This document shows, piece after piece, positions 15,499 to 24,157 of a stretch of DNA of 38,738 nucleotides. A model generated the notes under the pieces. That model was not told the DNA's origin. It made no database searches and worked only from the letters and a program-made list of their open reading frames with translations. A program made the position numbers and the translations under genes. Source of the stretch: Oscillospiraceae bacterium (GTDB lineage: Bacteria > Bacillota > Clostridia > Oscillospirales > CAG-272); assembly GCA_015063645.1 (NCBI GenBank), contig SVTS01000020.1, forward strand, positions 1 through 38,738, given 5' to 3'. How positions within the stretch are numbered: the first letter of the stretch is position 1; every line of letters starts with the position of its first letter.

Positions 15499-17016
15499 AT
15501 GAACAAGAAGCTTACAGCAATCCTGCTCGCTCTGGCAATGCTGGCTTCCTCTGCAGCAATGCTCGCATCCTGCAGCGACAGCGAAGGCACGCCCGACGAG
15601 ACCAGCGGTGCAGGCGACACGACGGTTGCCGACACCACTGCAGACACCACCCCCGTTGAAACCGCTCCGCCGACCCCCTATGACTACATCACCAAGAAGT
15701 GGGACGGCAAGACCTTCACCATCGGTACTCCCAACTCCGGTACCCGTTACATCCCCGGTCAGTTCCTGACTGAGGAAGAAACCGGCGACATCATCATGGA
15801 TTCCGCTTACAAGCGTAATCTGGCTGTTTCCGAGAAATTCGGCGTAACCATCAAGCATCTGGCGCCTGCCAATCAGTCTCAGAGCGGCAACCTGTTCCGT
15901 ACTGAGATTCAGGCTTCCTCCGATGCGTACGATCTGATCGCCGCATTTGTTAAGGAAATGGCTCCTCTAGGCACTTCCGGTCTGTTTGTACCCAGCTCCG
16001 AGCTACCCTATCAGGCAGACATCTCCAACAAGCCCTGGTACAATGCCAATCTGAACAACGCCCTGCAGGTAAACGGCAGACAGTTCCAGTTCTTCTCTGA
16101 CATGACTTGTATCACCCTTTCCTGCACCTACGGTATGTTCTACAATGTATCCCTCGGTGAGGCAAACGGCATCAAGGACGTGGATAAGCTGGCTCTGGAC
16201 GGCAAGTTCACCTTTGATAAGATGCTGGAGTACTCCGCAAACATCTCCAAGGATCTGAACAACGACGGCGTTATGGATAAGAACGACCAGTTCGGCGTTG
16301 GTCAGTTCGGTAATGTTACCTCCTCTGCCACCGATACCGCTATGACCTACATGTACGGCTTCGGCATCAAGACCGCTGAGATGAAGGACGGCAAGGTTGA
16401 GATTCTGCTCAACTCCGAGAAGACTGTCACCGCTATTGAGAAACTCGTTGATATGTACTACACCGGCAACCGTACCGCGCATATGATAACTGCCGGTAAG
16501 GAAAACGGTACCGCATTTGCAGAAGGCAAAATTCTGTTCTGGAACGCTATCATCATGCACGCCGGCAACTACATGCGTGATATGAAGGATACCTTCGTAG
16601 CACTGCCCATGCCCAAGTGGGATGAGAATCAGGAAGAGTATTACACCACCATTTCCGCTTATTCTTCTCACATCGAGCAGGTTCCTGTATCCGCCAAGGA
16701 TAAGGAATTCTCCTCTGCAATCTACGATGCTCTGGCATACGAGGGCAACCAGCAGGTAGCTCCCGCATTCTTCGAGTACTCCATGAAGCTGAAGTTCTCC
16801 GCAGACAACACCGCATCCCAGCTGTTTGATATCATCCGTGCCGGTACCGTTGTTGACTTCGGTATGTTCTTCGACAACAACGTCAAGCTGTACTTCCTCC
16901 CCGCAAAGCTGCTCTCCACCAAGTCCACCAACTTTGCATCTGAGTTCGCAGCTCTGAAGGATACCGCTGAGGCAAACTACAAGAAGGTTCTTGAAGAGTT
17001 CGCCAAGCTGGGCTGA
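15499..17016 (+). CDS. Extracellular solute-binding lipoprotein, copy 2 of three
   Basis: This 505-residue lipoprotein is a close paralogue of copy 3. The signal peptide starts MNKKLTAILLALAML and ends in lipobox LASC (Cys25), followed by a Thr/Asp-rich linker. It keeps the family blocks SGTRYIPGQFLTEEETGD, DLNNDGVMDKNDQFGVG, NYMRDMKDTFVALPMPKWDE and LFDIIRAGTVVDFGM. Codon choice is narrow (AAG, CTG, ATC, TAC, GGC), unlike copy 1, which suggests very high expression. It has its own extended -10 promoter, a structured leader and a strong terminator, so it is a separate transcription unit. It probably delivers a sugar or peptide to an ABC importer encoded elsewhere; this is inference, as no permease is present here. 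Confidence 0.88.
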   Translation: MNKKLTAILLALAMLASSAAMLASCSDSEGTPDETSGAGDTTVADTTADTTPVETAPPTPYDYITKKWDGKTFTIGTPNSGTRYIPGQFLTEEETGDIIMDSAYKRNLAVSEKFGVTIKHLAPANQSQSGNLFRTEIQASSDAYDLIAAFVKEMAPLGTSGLFVPSSELPYQADISNKPWYNANLNNALQVNGRQFQFFSDMTCITLSCTYGMFYNVSLGEANGIKDVDKLALDGKFTFDKMLEYSANISKDLNNDGVMDKNDQFGVGQFGNVTSSATDTAMTYMYGFGIKTAEMKDGKVEILLNSEKTVTAIEKLVDMYYTGNRTAHMITAGKENGTAFAEGKILFWNAIIMHAGNYMRDMKDTFVALPMPKWDENQEEYYTTISAYSSHIEQVPVSAKDKEFSSAIYDALAYEGNQQVAPAFFEYSMKLKFSADNTASQLFDIIRAGTVVDFGMFFDNNVKLYFLPAKLLSTKSTNFASEFAALKDTAEANYKKVLEEFAKLG

Positions 17017-17032
17017 GCCCATCCGTAAATTA

Positions 17033-17065
17033 AAATCCGTGCGGTTTTACCGCACGGATTTTTTT
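17033..17065 (+). terminator. Terminator after lipoprotein copy 2
   Basis: AAATCCGTGCGG (17033-17044) pairs with CCGCACGGATTT (17050-17061) around loop TTTTA. The T-run continues to about 17065. Confidence 0.9.
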
Positions 17066-17121
17066 GTGAAGAGAAGTTCCTGTTTGTTTCGCGAAAAATT
17101 GTCAAATGTTTAATAAAAAAC

Positions 17122-17150
17122 TTGCTTTTATTATAGGAATATGCTATAAT
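17122..17150 (+). promoter_or_regulatory. Promoter of lipoprotein copy 3
   Basis: TTGCTT (17122-17127), 17 bp, TATAAT (17145-17150), again with an extended TGC before the -10. It is almost the same promoter as that of copy 2, as expected after a tandem duplication that included the regulatory region. Confidence 0.8.
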
Positions 17151-17209
17151 GATAAAGACAACCAGTGTTTGTCAAAAATGCATTGTGTATTTTGTTTAAA
17201 ATGACGAAT

Positions 17210-17225
17210 GCTGCTCATGAGCAGC
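17210..17225 (+). promoter_or_regulatory. Leader palindrome just before the SD of lipoprotein copy 3
   Basis: GCTGCTCATGAGCAGC is a perfect 16-bp palindrome that can fold as a 6-bp stem with loop CATG. It ends about 3 nt before the SD region GGAAAGGAA. Position matches the hairpin of copy 2 while the sequence differs, so the structure and not the sequence may be kept. Confidence 0.5.
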
Positions 17226-17239
17226 GGAAAGGAACTTCC

Positions 17240-18760
17240 ATGAAGAAGAAACTCACCTCACTCCTCCTGGTTCTGGCAATGCTGGCTTCCTCTGCGGCGA
17301 TGCTCGCATCCTGCAGCGACGGCGAAGGCACGTCCGACGAGACCAGCGGTGCAGGCGACACAACCGTTGCCGACACCACCACCGCAGATACCACTCCCGT
17401 TGAAACCGCACCGCCGACTCCCTATGACTACATCACCAAGAAGTGGGACGGCAAGGACTATACCATCGGCACTCCCTCCTCCGGCACCCGTTACATCCCC
17501 GGTCAGTTCCTCACTGAGGAAGAAACCGGCGATATCATCATGGACTCCGCTTATCGCCGGAATCTGAATGTATCCGAAGCATTCGGCGTAAACATCAAGC
17601 ACCTGATGCCTGCCGATATGGGTAAATTCCCCGCGCAGATCCGTACCGAGATTCAGGCTTCAACCGATGCGTATGATCTGATTGCCGGTTTCGTTGGCGG
17701 CATGTCCCCGTTGGGTGTGGAGGGACTGTTCCTCGCCAATACCGAACTCCCGTATCAGTCGGATATTTCCGATAAGCCCTGGTTCAATGCGAATCTGAAT
17801 TCCGCACTGCAGATAAACGGCAAGCAGTATCAGTTCTTCTCCGACATGACCTGCATCACTCTCTGCTGTACATACGGTACGTTCTATAATGTATCTCTCG
17901 GCGAGAAGAACGGCATCAAGGATGTGGATAAACTGGCTCTGGACGGCAAGTTTACCTTTGATAAGATGATGGAATATTCCCAGAATATTTCCAAAGATCT
18001 GAACAATGACGGCGTATGGGACAAGAACGACCAGTACGGTGTCGGTCAGTACGGCAGATTTGACAATGCTACCACCGATACCGCGATGACTTACCTGTAC
18101 GGCTTCGGCATCAAGACCGCAGTTCTGAACAAGGACGGTACGGTACAGCTGACTCTCAATTCCGAAAAGACCGTTACCGCCATGGAAAAGCTGATCGATA
18201 TGATCTATACCGGCAACCGCAATGCGAACACCGTACACAGTGCAGATGGCCCCACGGCATTCGCGGAGGGCAAGATGCTGTTCTTCAACGCCATTATCAT
18301 GCACGCCGGCAACTATATGCGCGATATGGCTGATACTTTCGTCTGTCTGCCCATGCCCAAGTGGGATGAGAATCAGGAAGAGTACTATACCACGATTTCC
18401 TACTCCTCCTCTCATATGGAAATGGTTCCCGTATCCGCCAAGGATAAGGAAATGTCTTCCGCTGTCTATGATGCGCTGGCATATGAGGGACAGCAGGAAG
18501 TAGCTCCCGCATACTTCGAGCATTCCATGAAGCTGAAATTCTCCGCTGACAATACCGCATCCCAGCTGTTTGACATAATCCGTGCCGGTACTGTGGTTGA
18601 CTTCGGTATGCTGTATGACAACAAGGTCGGTATGTATACGCTTCCCGCTAAGCTGGTGCATCAGAAATCCGCCGATTTTGCATCTAACTTTGCTGCTCTG
18701 AAAGATGCCGCCGAGGCAAACTACAAGAAGATTCTGGAAGACTTTGCAAAGAACAGCTGA
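17240..18760 (+). CDS. Extracellular solute-binding lipoprotein, copy 3 of three
   Basis: This 506-residue lipoprotein is a close relative of copy 2, sharing long blocks such as TPYDYITKKWDGK, SGTRYIPGQFLTEEETGD and LFDIIRAGTVVDFGM. The signal peptide starts MKKKLTSLLLVLAML and has lipobox LASC (Cys25). The DLNNDGVWDKNDQYGVG loop and NYMRDMADTFVCLPMPKWDE are present. Start ATG 17240 is chosen because AAAGGA precedes it and the signal peptide begins there; the frame is open further upstream but without an SD. The differences from copy 2 are scattered along the mature part, so ligand range may have shifted. It ends in a terminator shared with the convergent DUF772 gene. Confidence 0.88.
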   Translation: MKKKLTSLLLVLAMLASSAAMLASCSDGEGTSDETSGAGDTTVADTTTADTTPVETAPPTPYDYITKKWDGKDYTIGTPSSGTRYIPGQFLTEEETGDIIMDSAYRRNLNVSEAFGVNIKHLMPADMGKFPAQIRTEIQASTDAYDLIAGFVGGMSPLGVEGLFLANTELPYQSDISDKPWFNANLNSALQINGKQYQFFSDMTCITLCCTYGTFYNVSLGEKNGIKDVDKLALDGKFTFDKMMEYSQNISKDLNNDGVWDKNDQYGVGQYGRFDNATTDTAMTYLYGFGIKTAVLNKDGTVQLTLNSEKTVTAMEKLIDMIYTGNRNANTVHSADGPTAFAEGKMLFFNAIIMHAGNYMRDMADTFVCLPMPKWDENQEEYYTTISYSSSHMEMVPVSAKDKEMSSAVYDALAYEGQQEVAPAYFEHSMKLKFSADNTASQLFDIIRAGTVVDFGMLYDNKVGMYTLPAKLVHQKSADFASNFAALKDAAEANYKKILEDFAKNS

Positions 18761-18768
18761 CAGTGAAA

Positions 18769-18805
18769 TAAAAAATGGAAACCTCATCGAGGTTTCCATT
18801 TTTTT
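18769..18805. terminator. Bidirectional terminator between lipoprotein copy 3 and the DUF772 gene
   Basis: A 17-bp stem (18769-18785 with 18789-18805) with loop ATC has an A6 tract on one side and a T7 tract on the other. It starts 8 bp after the lipoprotein stop and overlaps the stop codon of the convergent gene (18804-18806). Confidence 0.88.
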
Positions 18806-19388
18806 ATTGAATCTTTAGCTGTTCAGCGAGAACTTCTTCTGCTTTATCCGCATCGTTATCAGGGATCGCCAACGTCAATTGATCAAAAGCGGAGAAATAT
18901 TTCCCGCAGAGCGTGTACAATTCTCCTTCTTCCGTCAGGAAAACGGAAGGGTAGAGCAGTGCTTCCGCCGCCATCACCCCCGCGTCAATAATGTCGCACA
19001 GCGCATCGGCAAAGGCCTTCTCGAAAATTTCTTTCGGAATCCGGTGGAGCAGATTGGCGCTGACCGTGGAAAAATGGGGAATGGATTCGCCCAGCGGACA
19101 GCCGATGAACCAGCGGTACACCAGATTTGTCTGGATCTCCGCCGCCGCAGTTCTCAGGGAATCCAGATGATAGATGTGCCTGAGCAACGCGATAGCGAGC
19201 AGTATTTCCGGCTCAAATGCCGGACGTCCGCGCTCCGCACTGTAGCATCCGCGCATGGGAGCACAGCGCCTCTCCCAGTCCACAGCCGCATCAATACGGC
19301 GGATGATGTGATCTTCGGGAATCAGGGAATCCAGCGATACGGCGGTATTTTCCAGCCGTCCCGCACGCAGGGAATCACCGGCAAGCAT
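18804..19388 (-). CDS. Stand-alone transposase N-terminal (DUF772-like) protein
   Basis: The 194-residue product matches only the N-terminal half of IS1182/IS5-type transposases. It shows SLIPEDHIIRRIDAAVDW, then ERGRPAFEPEILLAIALLRH, NLVYRWFIGCPLGESIPHFS and the helix IFEKAFADALCDIIDAG. Where the DDE catalytic domain should start, a different 45-residue tail follows (from VMAAEALLYPSVF to AEQLKIQ), rich in Glu and Ala. No terminal inverted repeats or target duplications are seen. ATG 19388 has GAGG 8 nt upstream. The gene follows murD on the same strand after only 30 bp and keeps a clean frame and stop, so it may be a retained domesticated gene; a decayed element is the alternative. Confidence 0.7.
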   Translation of the reverse strand: MLAGDSLRAGRLENTAVSLDSLIPEDHIIRRIDAAVDWERRCAPMRGCYSAERGRPAFEPEILLAIALLRHIYHLDSLRTAAAEIQTNLVYRWFIGCPLGESIPHFSTVSANLLHRIPKEIFEKAFADALCDIIDAGVMAAEALLYPSVFLTEEGELYTLCGKYFSAFDQLTLAIPDNDADKAEEVLAEQLKIQ

Positions 19389-19418
19389 GGCTGCCACCTC
19401 GTTTCTTTGTGAATTTTA

Positions 19419-20828
19419 TCATGTCAGACCGTTTACGATTTCCGCAAAACGCTCGCCGCGCTTTTCGAAATTCGGGAATGCATCAAAGCTGGCGCATGCG
19501 GGAGAGAGCAGTACCGCATCCCCTTCCTGAGCAAGCGCGGATGCGCGGAGCACCGCATCGGTGAAATCCGCTTCGCGTACAACAGGCAGCGCACGGTTTG
19601 CAAAATCCGCATGACCTCTGAGTGCTGTTTCTATTTTATCCGCCGTAGCGCCGGTGAGCACTACAGTACGGATATTTTTGTGGGAAATCAGTGCATCCGC
19701 CAGGGGTTCAAAGGGGATTTTCTTATCATAACCGCCGCAGATGATCACAATGGATCTGCTGCCCAGCGCACCGATAGCCGCCGCTGTTCTGGTGGGTGAT
19801 GAATCAATGGAACTGTTGTAATAGGCAACGCCGTCCTTTTCCCGGACCAGTTCCAGCCGGTGATGCACACCGCGGAATGTCCGGGCGACCTCGCCGATTT
19901 CCTCCGGACCGGCATAACCGCGTACCGCGGCGATCGCCGCCATGTAATTCTCCACATTGTGCCGTCCGGGCAGGAGAATATCCGATACAGCCAGAATCGG
20001 GAATTCTTCCGCTTCGCTTGCCATGCGGAAAACGATCATACCGTCACGCTCATAAACAGCGCTGTCCTCCTGCCGCAGAACTTCATCCGGAATGGGATCA
20101 TGGGCAAACAACGTTACCGGACAGGAAGCGGAAGCCGCCAGCGTGCGGGTCACTTCATTTTCAAAGTTGAGCACGGCGCGGCTGCAGCCTGCAAGGATTT
20201 TCGCTTTGGCGGCAATGTATTCGTCCATGCCGGTGTGCCAGTCCAGATGATTCGGTGTGATGTTGGTGATCACCGCCACATCGGGCGCGCGCTCAATGCT
20301 CATCAGCTGAAAACTGGACAGCTCAACAACGGCAATATCCGTCTCTTTCATCCGGTCGATGCGGTAGAGCATCGGCTCACCGATATTACCGCCGAGAAAT
20401 ACCTCTCCGTCGCCTGCGGCGAATGCTTTTTTCAGAATTTCGGAGATCAGTGTGGTTGTGGTGGATTTTCCGTCGCTGCCGGTGATGCCGATGGCAGGGC
20501 AGGGACGGTGTGCGAGAAACAGTTCCATCTCCGAAGTGAGGACAGAACCGTTTTTTACTGCTTCCACAAGAACAGGAAGATCAGGACGGAAACCGGGGGA
20601 GCGGAAGATGAATTCCTCATCCATGCCGCTCATATAGTCATCACCGCAGATCAGCCGGGCGCCGAGCGCCTTCAATTTTGCGGCGGCGTCCCCCAGATCG
20701 GCTTCGGACTTTCTGTCGCGTACGGTGAGGCTTGCACCCCGCCCGGCAAGATAACCGGCGAGGGGCATATTGGAAACGCCCGCTCCGAGAAGCGTGACGG
20801 TTTTGCTTTTGAAATCCGGAAGAGACAT
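19419..20828 (-). CDS. murD: UDP-N-acetylmuramoylalanine--D-glutamate ligase
   Basis: MurD adds D-glutamate to UDP-MurNAc-L-Ala in the cytoplasm using ATP, the second amino-acid step of peptidoglycan precursor synthesis. The 469-residue protein has an N-terminal Rossmann-like domain (TVTLLGAGVSNMPLAGYLAG), the ATP loop GITGSDGKSTTTT (114-126), the central ITPNHLDWH motif (190-198), and the C-terminal domain with LPGRHNVENYMAA and YYNSSIDSSPTRT. The ATP loop has SD in place of the common TN, and the DSKATN-type loop reads SSIDSSPT. ATG 20828 has GAGAGG close upstream. It stands apart from a dcw cluster, followed only by the DUF772 gene. Confidence 0.93.
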   Translation of the reverse strand: MSLPDFKSKTVTLLGAGVSNMPLAGYLAGRGASLTVRDRKSEADLGDAAAKLKALGARLICGDDYMSGMDEEFIFRSPGFRPDLPVLVEAVKNGSVLTSEMELFLAHRPCPAIGITGSDGKSTTTTLISEILKKAFAAGDGEVFLGGNIGEPMLYRIDRMKETDIAVVELSSFQLMSIERAPDVAVITNITPNHLDWHTGMDEYIAAKAKILAGCSRAVLNFENEVTRTLAASASCPVTLFAHDPIPDEVLRQEDSAVYERDGMIVFRMASEAEEFPILAVSDILLPGRHNVENYMAAIAAVRGYAGPEEIGEVARTFRGVHHRLELVREKDGVAYYNSSIDSSPTRTAAAIGALGSRSIVIICGGYDKKIPFEPLADALISHKNIRTVVLTGATADKIETALRGHADFANRALPVVREADFTDAVLRASALAQEGDAVLLSPACASFDAFPNFEKRGERFAEIVNGLT

Positions 20829-20862
20829 ACGATACCTCTCAGAATATAGATATACATATATA

Positions 20863-20890
20863 ATTATATACCAAAATCGGCAGGATGCAA
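20863..20890 (-). promoter_or_regulatory. Promoter of murD
   Basis: On the minus strand TTGCAT (20885-20890), 16 bp, TATAAT (20863-20868), within a very AT-rich stretch. The murD start is about 35 bp further on. Confidence 0.6.
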
Positions 20891-20971
20891 CAGGGAAAGC
20901 GCAATTTGGCGAAAAAATTTCCTCAGAGCCGGATATCTTCTGAATCCGGGAAGGGATTTTGCGGGAAATCC

Positions 20972-21000
20972 TTGATTTACCTGCCTCTTTGTGGTACAAT
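20972..21000 (+). promoter_or_regulatory. Promoter of the yybS-gdpP-rplI-dnaB run
   Basis: TTGATT (20972-20977), 17 bp, TACAAT (20995-21000). A second TACAAT follows about 13 bp later. No other promoter is obvious before dnaB ends, so the four genes may share this start. Confidence 0.7.
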
Positions 21001-21037
21001 AATACAGTACAATGCACTAAGTATGCGAGGAGGAGAC

Positions 21038-22045
21038 ATGGAGAATTCGTCCGGCGGATCACTGTCTTTGTGGGCGCGGCGTCAGCAGCTGCCATCTCTG
21101 CCTGCGGCAGGTGCCGTGGCATCCGTTCTGCTGCTTTGTCTGATCGCATCGTTTTGTACGCAGCTCGGCGTTTTTGCTCTGCCTGCCGCTGTTTTTGCGG
21201 GCGCAATTCTGGGATCACTTCTGCTTTTGCGCAGAACGCTTCTGTCCGTGGCGGCCATTCTGCCCGTGATCGGAGCTGTCATTCTGTTTGCACCGGATAT
21301 TCTGTCCGCGGTGCTTACGCTTGTGTGTATTCCCCTGGGGATCGCCGCGGCAGCGGCTGTGTATCGGGGTATGAGCCGCATGGCGGCATCTGTTCTCGCT
21401 GCTGTGTCCGCAGGCGGATATCTCATCATTGCCTGCGGTATCCGTCTCGTGCTTGAGGGGATGACCGCAGCAGAAGGTGCCGAAGCGGGACGGACTGCGC
21501 TGTACGGGTTGCTGTGTTCATTGCAGTTTACAGTGCCCGGCGGCGGCAAACTGGCGGTGTTTTCGCCGGAGGCCGCAGAAACACTCTTGACTTATCTGAT
21601 CCCTGTCTTTCCTGCCATTGTTTCAGTGGTTCTGTTCCTTGGCGGATGTGCTGTTTGCGGGATTGTTCTGCTGATCATCACCGCCCTTGGGGCAAGACAG
21701 GATTTCTTTCCTGCCGGTTGGCCGATGCGGGCAGGGAAGAGCTGCGGTGTAATCTGGTGTACGGCGCAGGTTCTGCTTCTGCTGGCTGTGACAACACCGA
21801 ACGCGCGGCCGATGTATTATGCCGTGTATAATATTGTTATTGTGTTTATGATTCCGCTGGCTCTGACGGGACTTGCGGTTCTGTTCGGTCAGCTGCGTTC
21901 CATGGAAAACCTCGGAACACTCGGACGTGTCGCCATTGTCTTTCTGATGGTGATGGTCGCCGCGGCGGGACTGTACTGGTTCTTTACCGCCGCCGCTCTT
22001 TATGGGAATTATATTGTGTTTCGCCGCAGGGCAGGCGGTGAATAG
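21038..22045 (+). CDS. YybS-like DUF2232 membrane protein
   Basis: The 335-residue protein is almost entirely hydrophobic, with about eight membrane helices, and has no recognisable catalytic motif. It is assigned to the DUF2232/YybS family by its topology and by position directly before gdpP-rplI-dnaB, the order seen in Bacillus and many Clostridia (yybS-yybT-rplI-dnaC). Some DUF2232 proteins resemble energy-coupling S components, but no ligand is known. The start ATG 21038 (MENSSGGSLSLWARR) is fixed by a strong SD, AGGAGGAG, 3-4 nt upstream; a longer open frame lacks one. It ends with TAG, 14 bp before gdpP. Confidence 0.78.
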   Translation: MENSSGGSLSLWARRQQLPSLPAAGAVASVLLLCLIASFCTQLGVFALPAAVFAGAILGSLLLLRRTLLSVAAILPVIGAVILFAPDILSAVLTLVCIPLGIAAAAAVYRGMSRMAASVLAAVSAGGYLIIACGIRLVLEGMTAAEGAEAGRTALYGLLCSLQFTVPGGGKLAVFSPEAAETLLTYLIPVFPAIVSVVLFLGGCAVCGIVLLIITALGARQDFFPAGWPMRAGKSCGVIWCTAQVLLLLAVTTPNARPMYYAVYNIVIVFMIPLALTGLAVLFGQLRSMENLGTLGRVAIVFLMVMVAAAGLYWFFTAAALYGNYIVFRRRAGGE

Positions 22046-22059
22046 AAAGAAGGACGTTT

Positions 22060-24099
22060 ATGCCGAAACAAAATAAATCCGCTGTGAAAATCCATTCGCT
22101 GGGAACCCATTTTCTTCTGGGTGCCGCGGCGGCACTTCTGATTATCCTTACCGTAGTGCTGGGCAGTGTGACGAAGATTCCGCTGTGGATTCTGGGACTG
22201 ATTTCCCTGGGGCTTCTCGGTGCGGCATATGCCGCAATCCGTGTGGTAAACGGACGCCGGGGACCGCATGGTGCGGACAGCCAGATCATCAGTCCGGTGC
22301 TGGGCAATATCATGCTGGATGCGGTGATGCAGCATCCCTCCCCCGCCTTTCTGTGCGATGAGGCGGAAGAGCGCATCATCTGGTACAACAAAGCCATGGC
22401 GGCGGACTGTGAATCCAAAACACAGCTGTACGGACACAAAGCGGGCGAATATCTGAGCCGCGATGTAGCATCCATGCTGGCGGAAAATGCCGCAGACGGC
22501 AGTGCCGTGCAGATGGGCGAGCATTCCTATCGGGCACAGCTGCACCGACTCCGTGCAAAGGAAAAAGGCTTCTGTCTTGTGATGCTGACGGATGTGACAG
22601 AGACAGAATATCTCTACACCCAGCTGGCGCAGAGCGAAGCGGTGGTTGCGTATATTCTGTTGGATAATCTGGATGAAATGCTGCAGTATGAGCAGGAAAA
22701 ATTCCGCACCGTTGCCGTGCAGATCGAAAATGTTCTCCGCGAGTGGTCCGCGCAGGCGGACGGTATTCTGAAAGAATACGAACGCGACAGATATCTCTTC
22801 GTCTTTGAGGCACGTCATCTGGACGATTTCGTGGTACAGCGTTTCGATGTGCTGGATAAGATCCGGGATATCCGCGTAGGCGACGGCAAAATGTCCGTTA
22901 CGATTTCCGTCGGTATCGCCAATGTCCGCGGTGAATTTGATGAAAAGGAACGCGCGGCAGCCGCAGCTCTGGATATGGCACTGCAGCGCGGCGGCGATCA
23001 GGTCGTTGTCAAGAGCGACAACGGTATCGAATTCTACGGCGGACGTACCAAGACCGTGCAGAAACGGACAAAGGTCCGCGCCCGCGTTATCGCCAACGAA
23101 CTGATTATGCATATCTCCCGTGCTTCCAATGTGGTGATTATGGGTCATAAACGGGCGGATTTCGACGCGTTCGGCGCCTGTATCGGTGCGGCGCGGCTGG
23201 CAATGTTCTGCGGTATCCCCGTGAATATCGTCACCGATCTGCGGGATCCGAATCTGGAAGGCTGTCGGCGCATGCTGTCCCGTGTACCCGCCTATGCGGA
23301 TGTGCTCTATGACAGCCGTGAGGCGCTGGAACTGGTCGGTCCCAATACCCTGCTGATCGTGGTGGACGTCAATAATATGGAGAAATTCGAGTCTCCGGAA
23401 CTGGCGCAGAACGTGGAGAATTACGTGATTCTGGACCACCACCGCAAAACGCAGGAATTCCCCCGTCAGCCGCTGATCTCGTACATCGAACCCTCCGCTT
23501 CCGCCGCATGCGAGCTGATTTCCGAAATGCTGGAACAGGTTCTGCCCGACGGGCAGCTTCTGCCGGCTGAAGCGACGCTCATGTTTGCGGGAATTCTTCT
23601 GGATACCAATCAGTTCTCCAAGAATACCGGTACCCGTACATTCAGCGCGGCACTGTATCTCCGTGACCGCGGCGCATCGCCCATCGAAGCACAGAATCTG
23701 TTCAAGACGGATCTGGATGATTTCATGCGCGAAGCGAAATTCCGCTCCAACGTGGTGATCTACCGGGACGTTACAGCCATCACACTGGGTGAGGGTGAAG
23801 GCGATGCCGGTGACTATATCGGCGCGGCAAAAGCGGCGAACAAGCTGCTGACCGTGGAAGGTGTGCAGGCGGCATTCGCCCTGATCCGCATCGGGGATAC
23901 GGTGCATATCTCCGCACGCTCCGCGGATAAGGTTAACGTGCAGCTGATTCTGGAACAGATGAACGGCGGCGGACACTTCGATTCTGCCGGGGCTCAGGTA
24001 AAGGGCATCACCATGCAGGAAGCTCTTGTGCAGCTGAAAGCGGCAATCGACAATTATTTCGACGGCGGCGATAAAAAGAACGCCGCATCGGATAAATAA
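22060..24099 (+). CDS. gdpP: Cyclic-di-AMP phosphodiesterase GdpP (DHH/DHHA1)
   Basis: GdpP is a membrane enzyme that hydrolyses the second messenger c-di-AMP, affecting osmotic balance, potassium transport and cell-wall stress. The 679-residue protein has the full layout: two membrane helices (about 14-60), a degenerate PAS region (about 80-180), a degenerate GGDEF domain (about 190-330, without a GGDEF motif), and the DHH domain. The DHH part has GHKRADFDAFGA (362-373), VVDVNN (434-439), DHH (459-461) and Asp in LLDTNQF (near 515), then DHHA1 with GGGHFDSAGAQ (636-646). All metal ligands appear present. It lies 14 bp after the yybS-like gene and 58 bp before rplI. Confidence 0.93.
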   Translation: MPKQNKSAVKIHSLGTHFLLGAAAALLIILTVVLGSVTKIPLWILGLISLGLLGAAYAAIRVVNGRRGPHGADSQIISPVLGNIMLDAVMQHPSPAFLCDEAEERIIWYNKAMAADCESKTQLYGHKAGEYLSRDVASMLAENAADGSAVQMGEHSYRAQLHRLRAKEKGFCLVMLTDVTETEYLYTQLAQSEAVVAYILLDNLDEMLQYEQEKFRTVAVQIENVLREWSAQADGILKEYERDRYLFVFEARHLDDFVVQRFDVLDKIRDIRVGDGKMSVTISVGIANVRGEFDEKERAAAAALDMALQRGGDQVVVKSDNGIEFYGGRTKTVQKRTKVRARVIANELIMHISRASNVVIMGHKRADFDAFGACIGAARLAMFCGIPVNIVTDLRDPNLEGCRRMLSRVPAYADVLYDSREALELVGPNTLLIVVDVNNMEKFESPELAQNVENYVILDHHRKTQEFPRQPLISYIEPSASAACELISEMLEQVLPDGQLLPAEATLMFAGILLDTNQFSKNTGTRTFSAALYLRDRGASPIEAQNLFKTDLDDFMREAKFRSNVVIYRDVTAITLGEGEGDAGDYIGAAKAANKLLTVEGVQAAFALIRIGDTVHISARSADKVNVQLILEQMNGGGHFDSAGAQVKGITMQEALVQLKAAIDNYFDGGDKKNAASDK

Positions 24100-24123
24100 T
24101 CTGTAATCAATCTGTATATCAAA

Positions 24124-24157
24124 GAAAGGACGCTCCGCCTGGAGCGGGTAAATAATC
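24124..24157 (+). promoter_or_regulatory. rplI ribosome binding site with an inserted hairpin
   Basis: The only good SD, GAAAGGA (24124-24130), is 27 nt before the ATG. A 16-nt hairpin (CGCTCC/GGAGCG, loop GCCT, 24131-24146) follows at once, then 11 nt of mostly A/T sequence to the start. If the hairpin folds, the SD and ATG come to a normal distance. GGAG inside the hairpin arm (24141-24144) could serve as an alternative SD only if the hairpin melts. The same geometry occurs at the left-edge gene. Confidence 0.55.

Noticed and set aside
13463..18760. CRISPR array or short tandem repeats between the lipoprotein genes
   Set aside because: The repeated parts are promoters and coding paralogues; there are no regularly spaced direct repeats.
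18804..19418. Intact insertion sequence
   Set aside because: Only the N-terminal transposase half is present, with no DDE residues, inverted terminal repeats or target duplication.
20829..21218. N-terminal extension of MurD
   Set aside because: It would run through the divergent promoter region; ATG 20828 has an SD and the normal MurD start.
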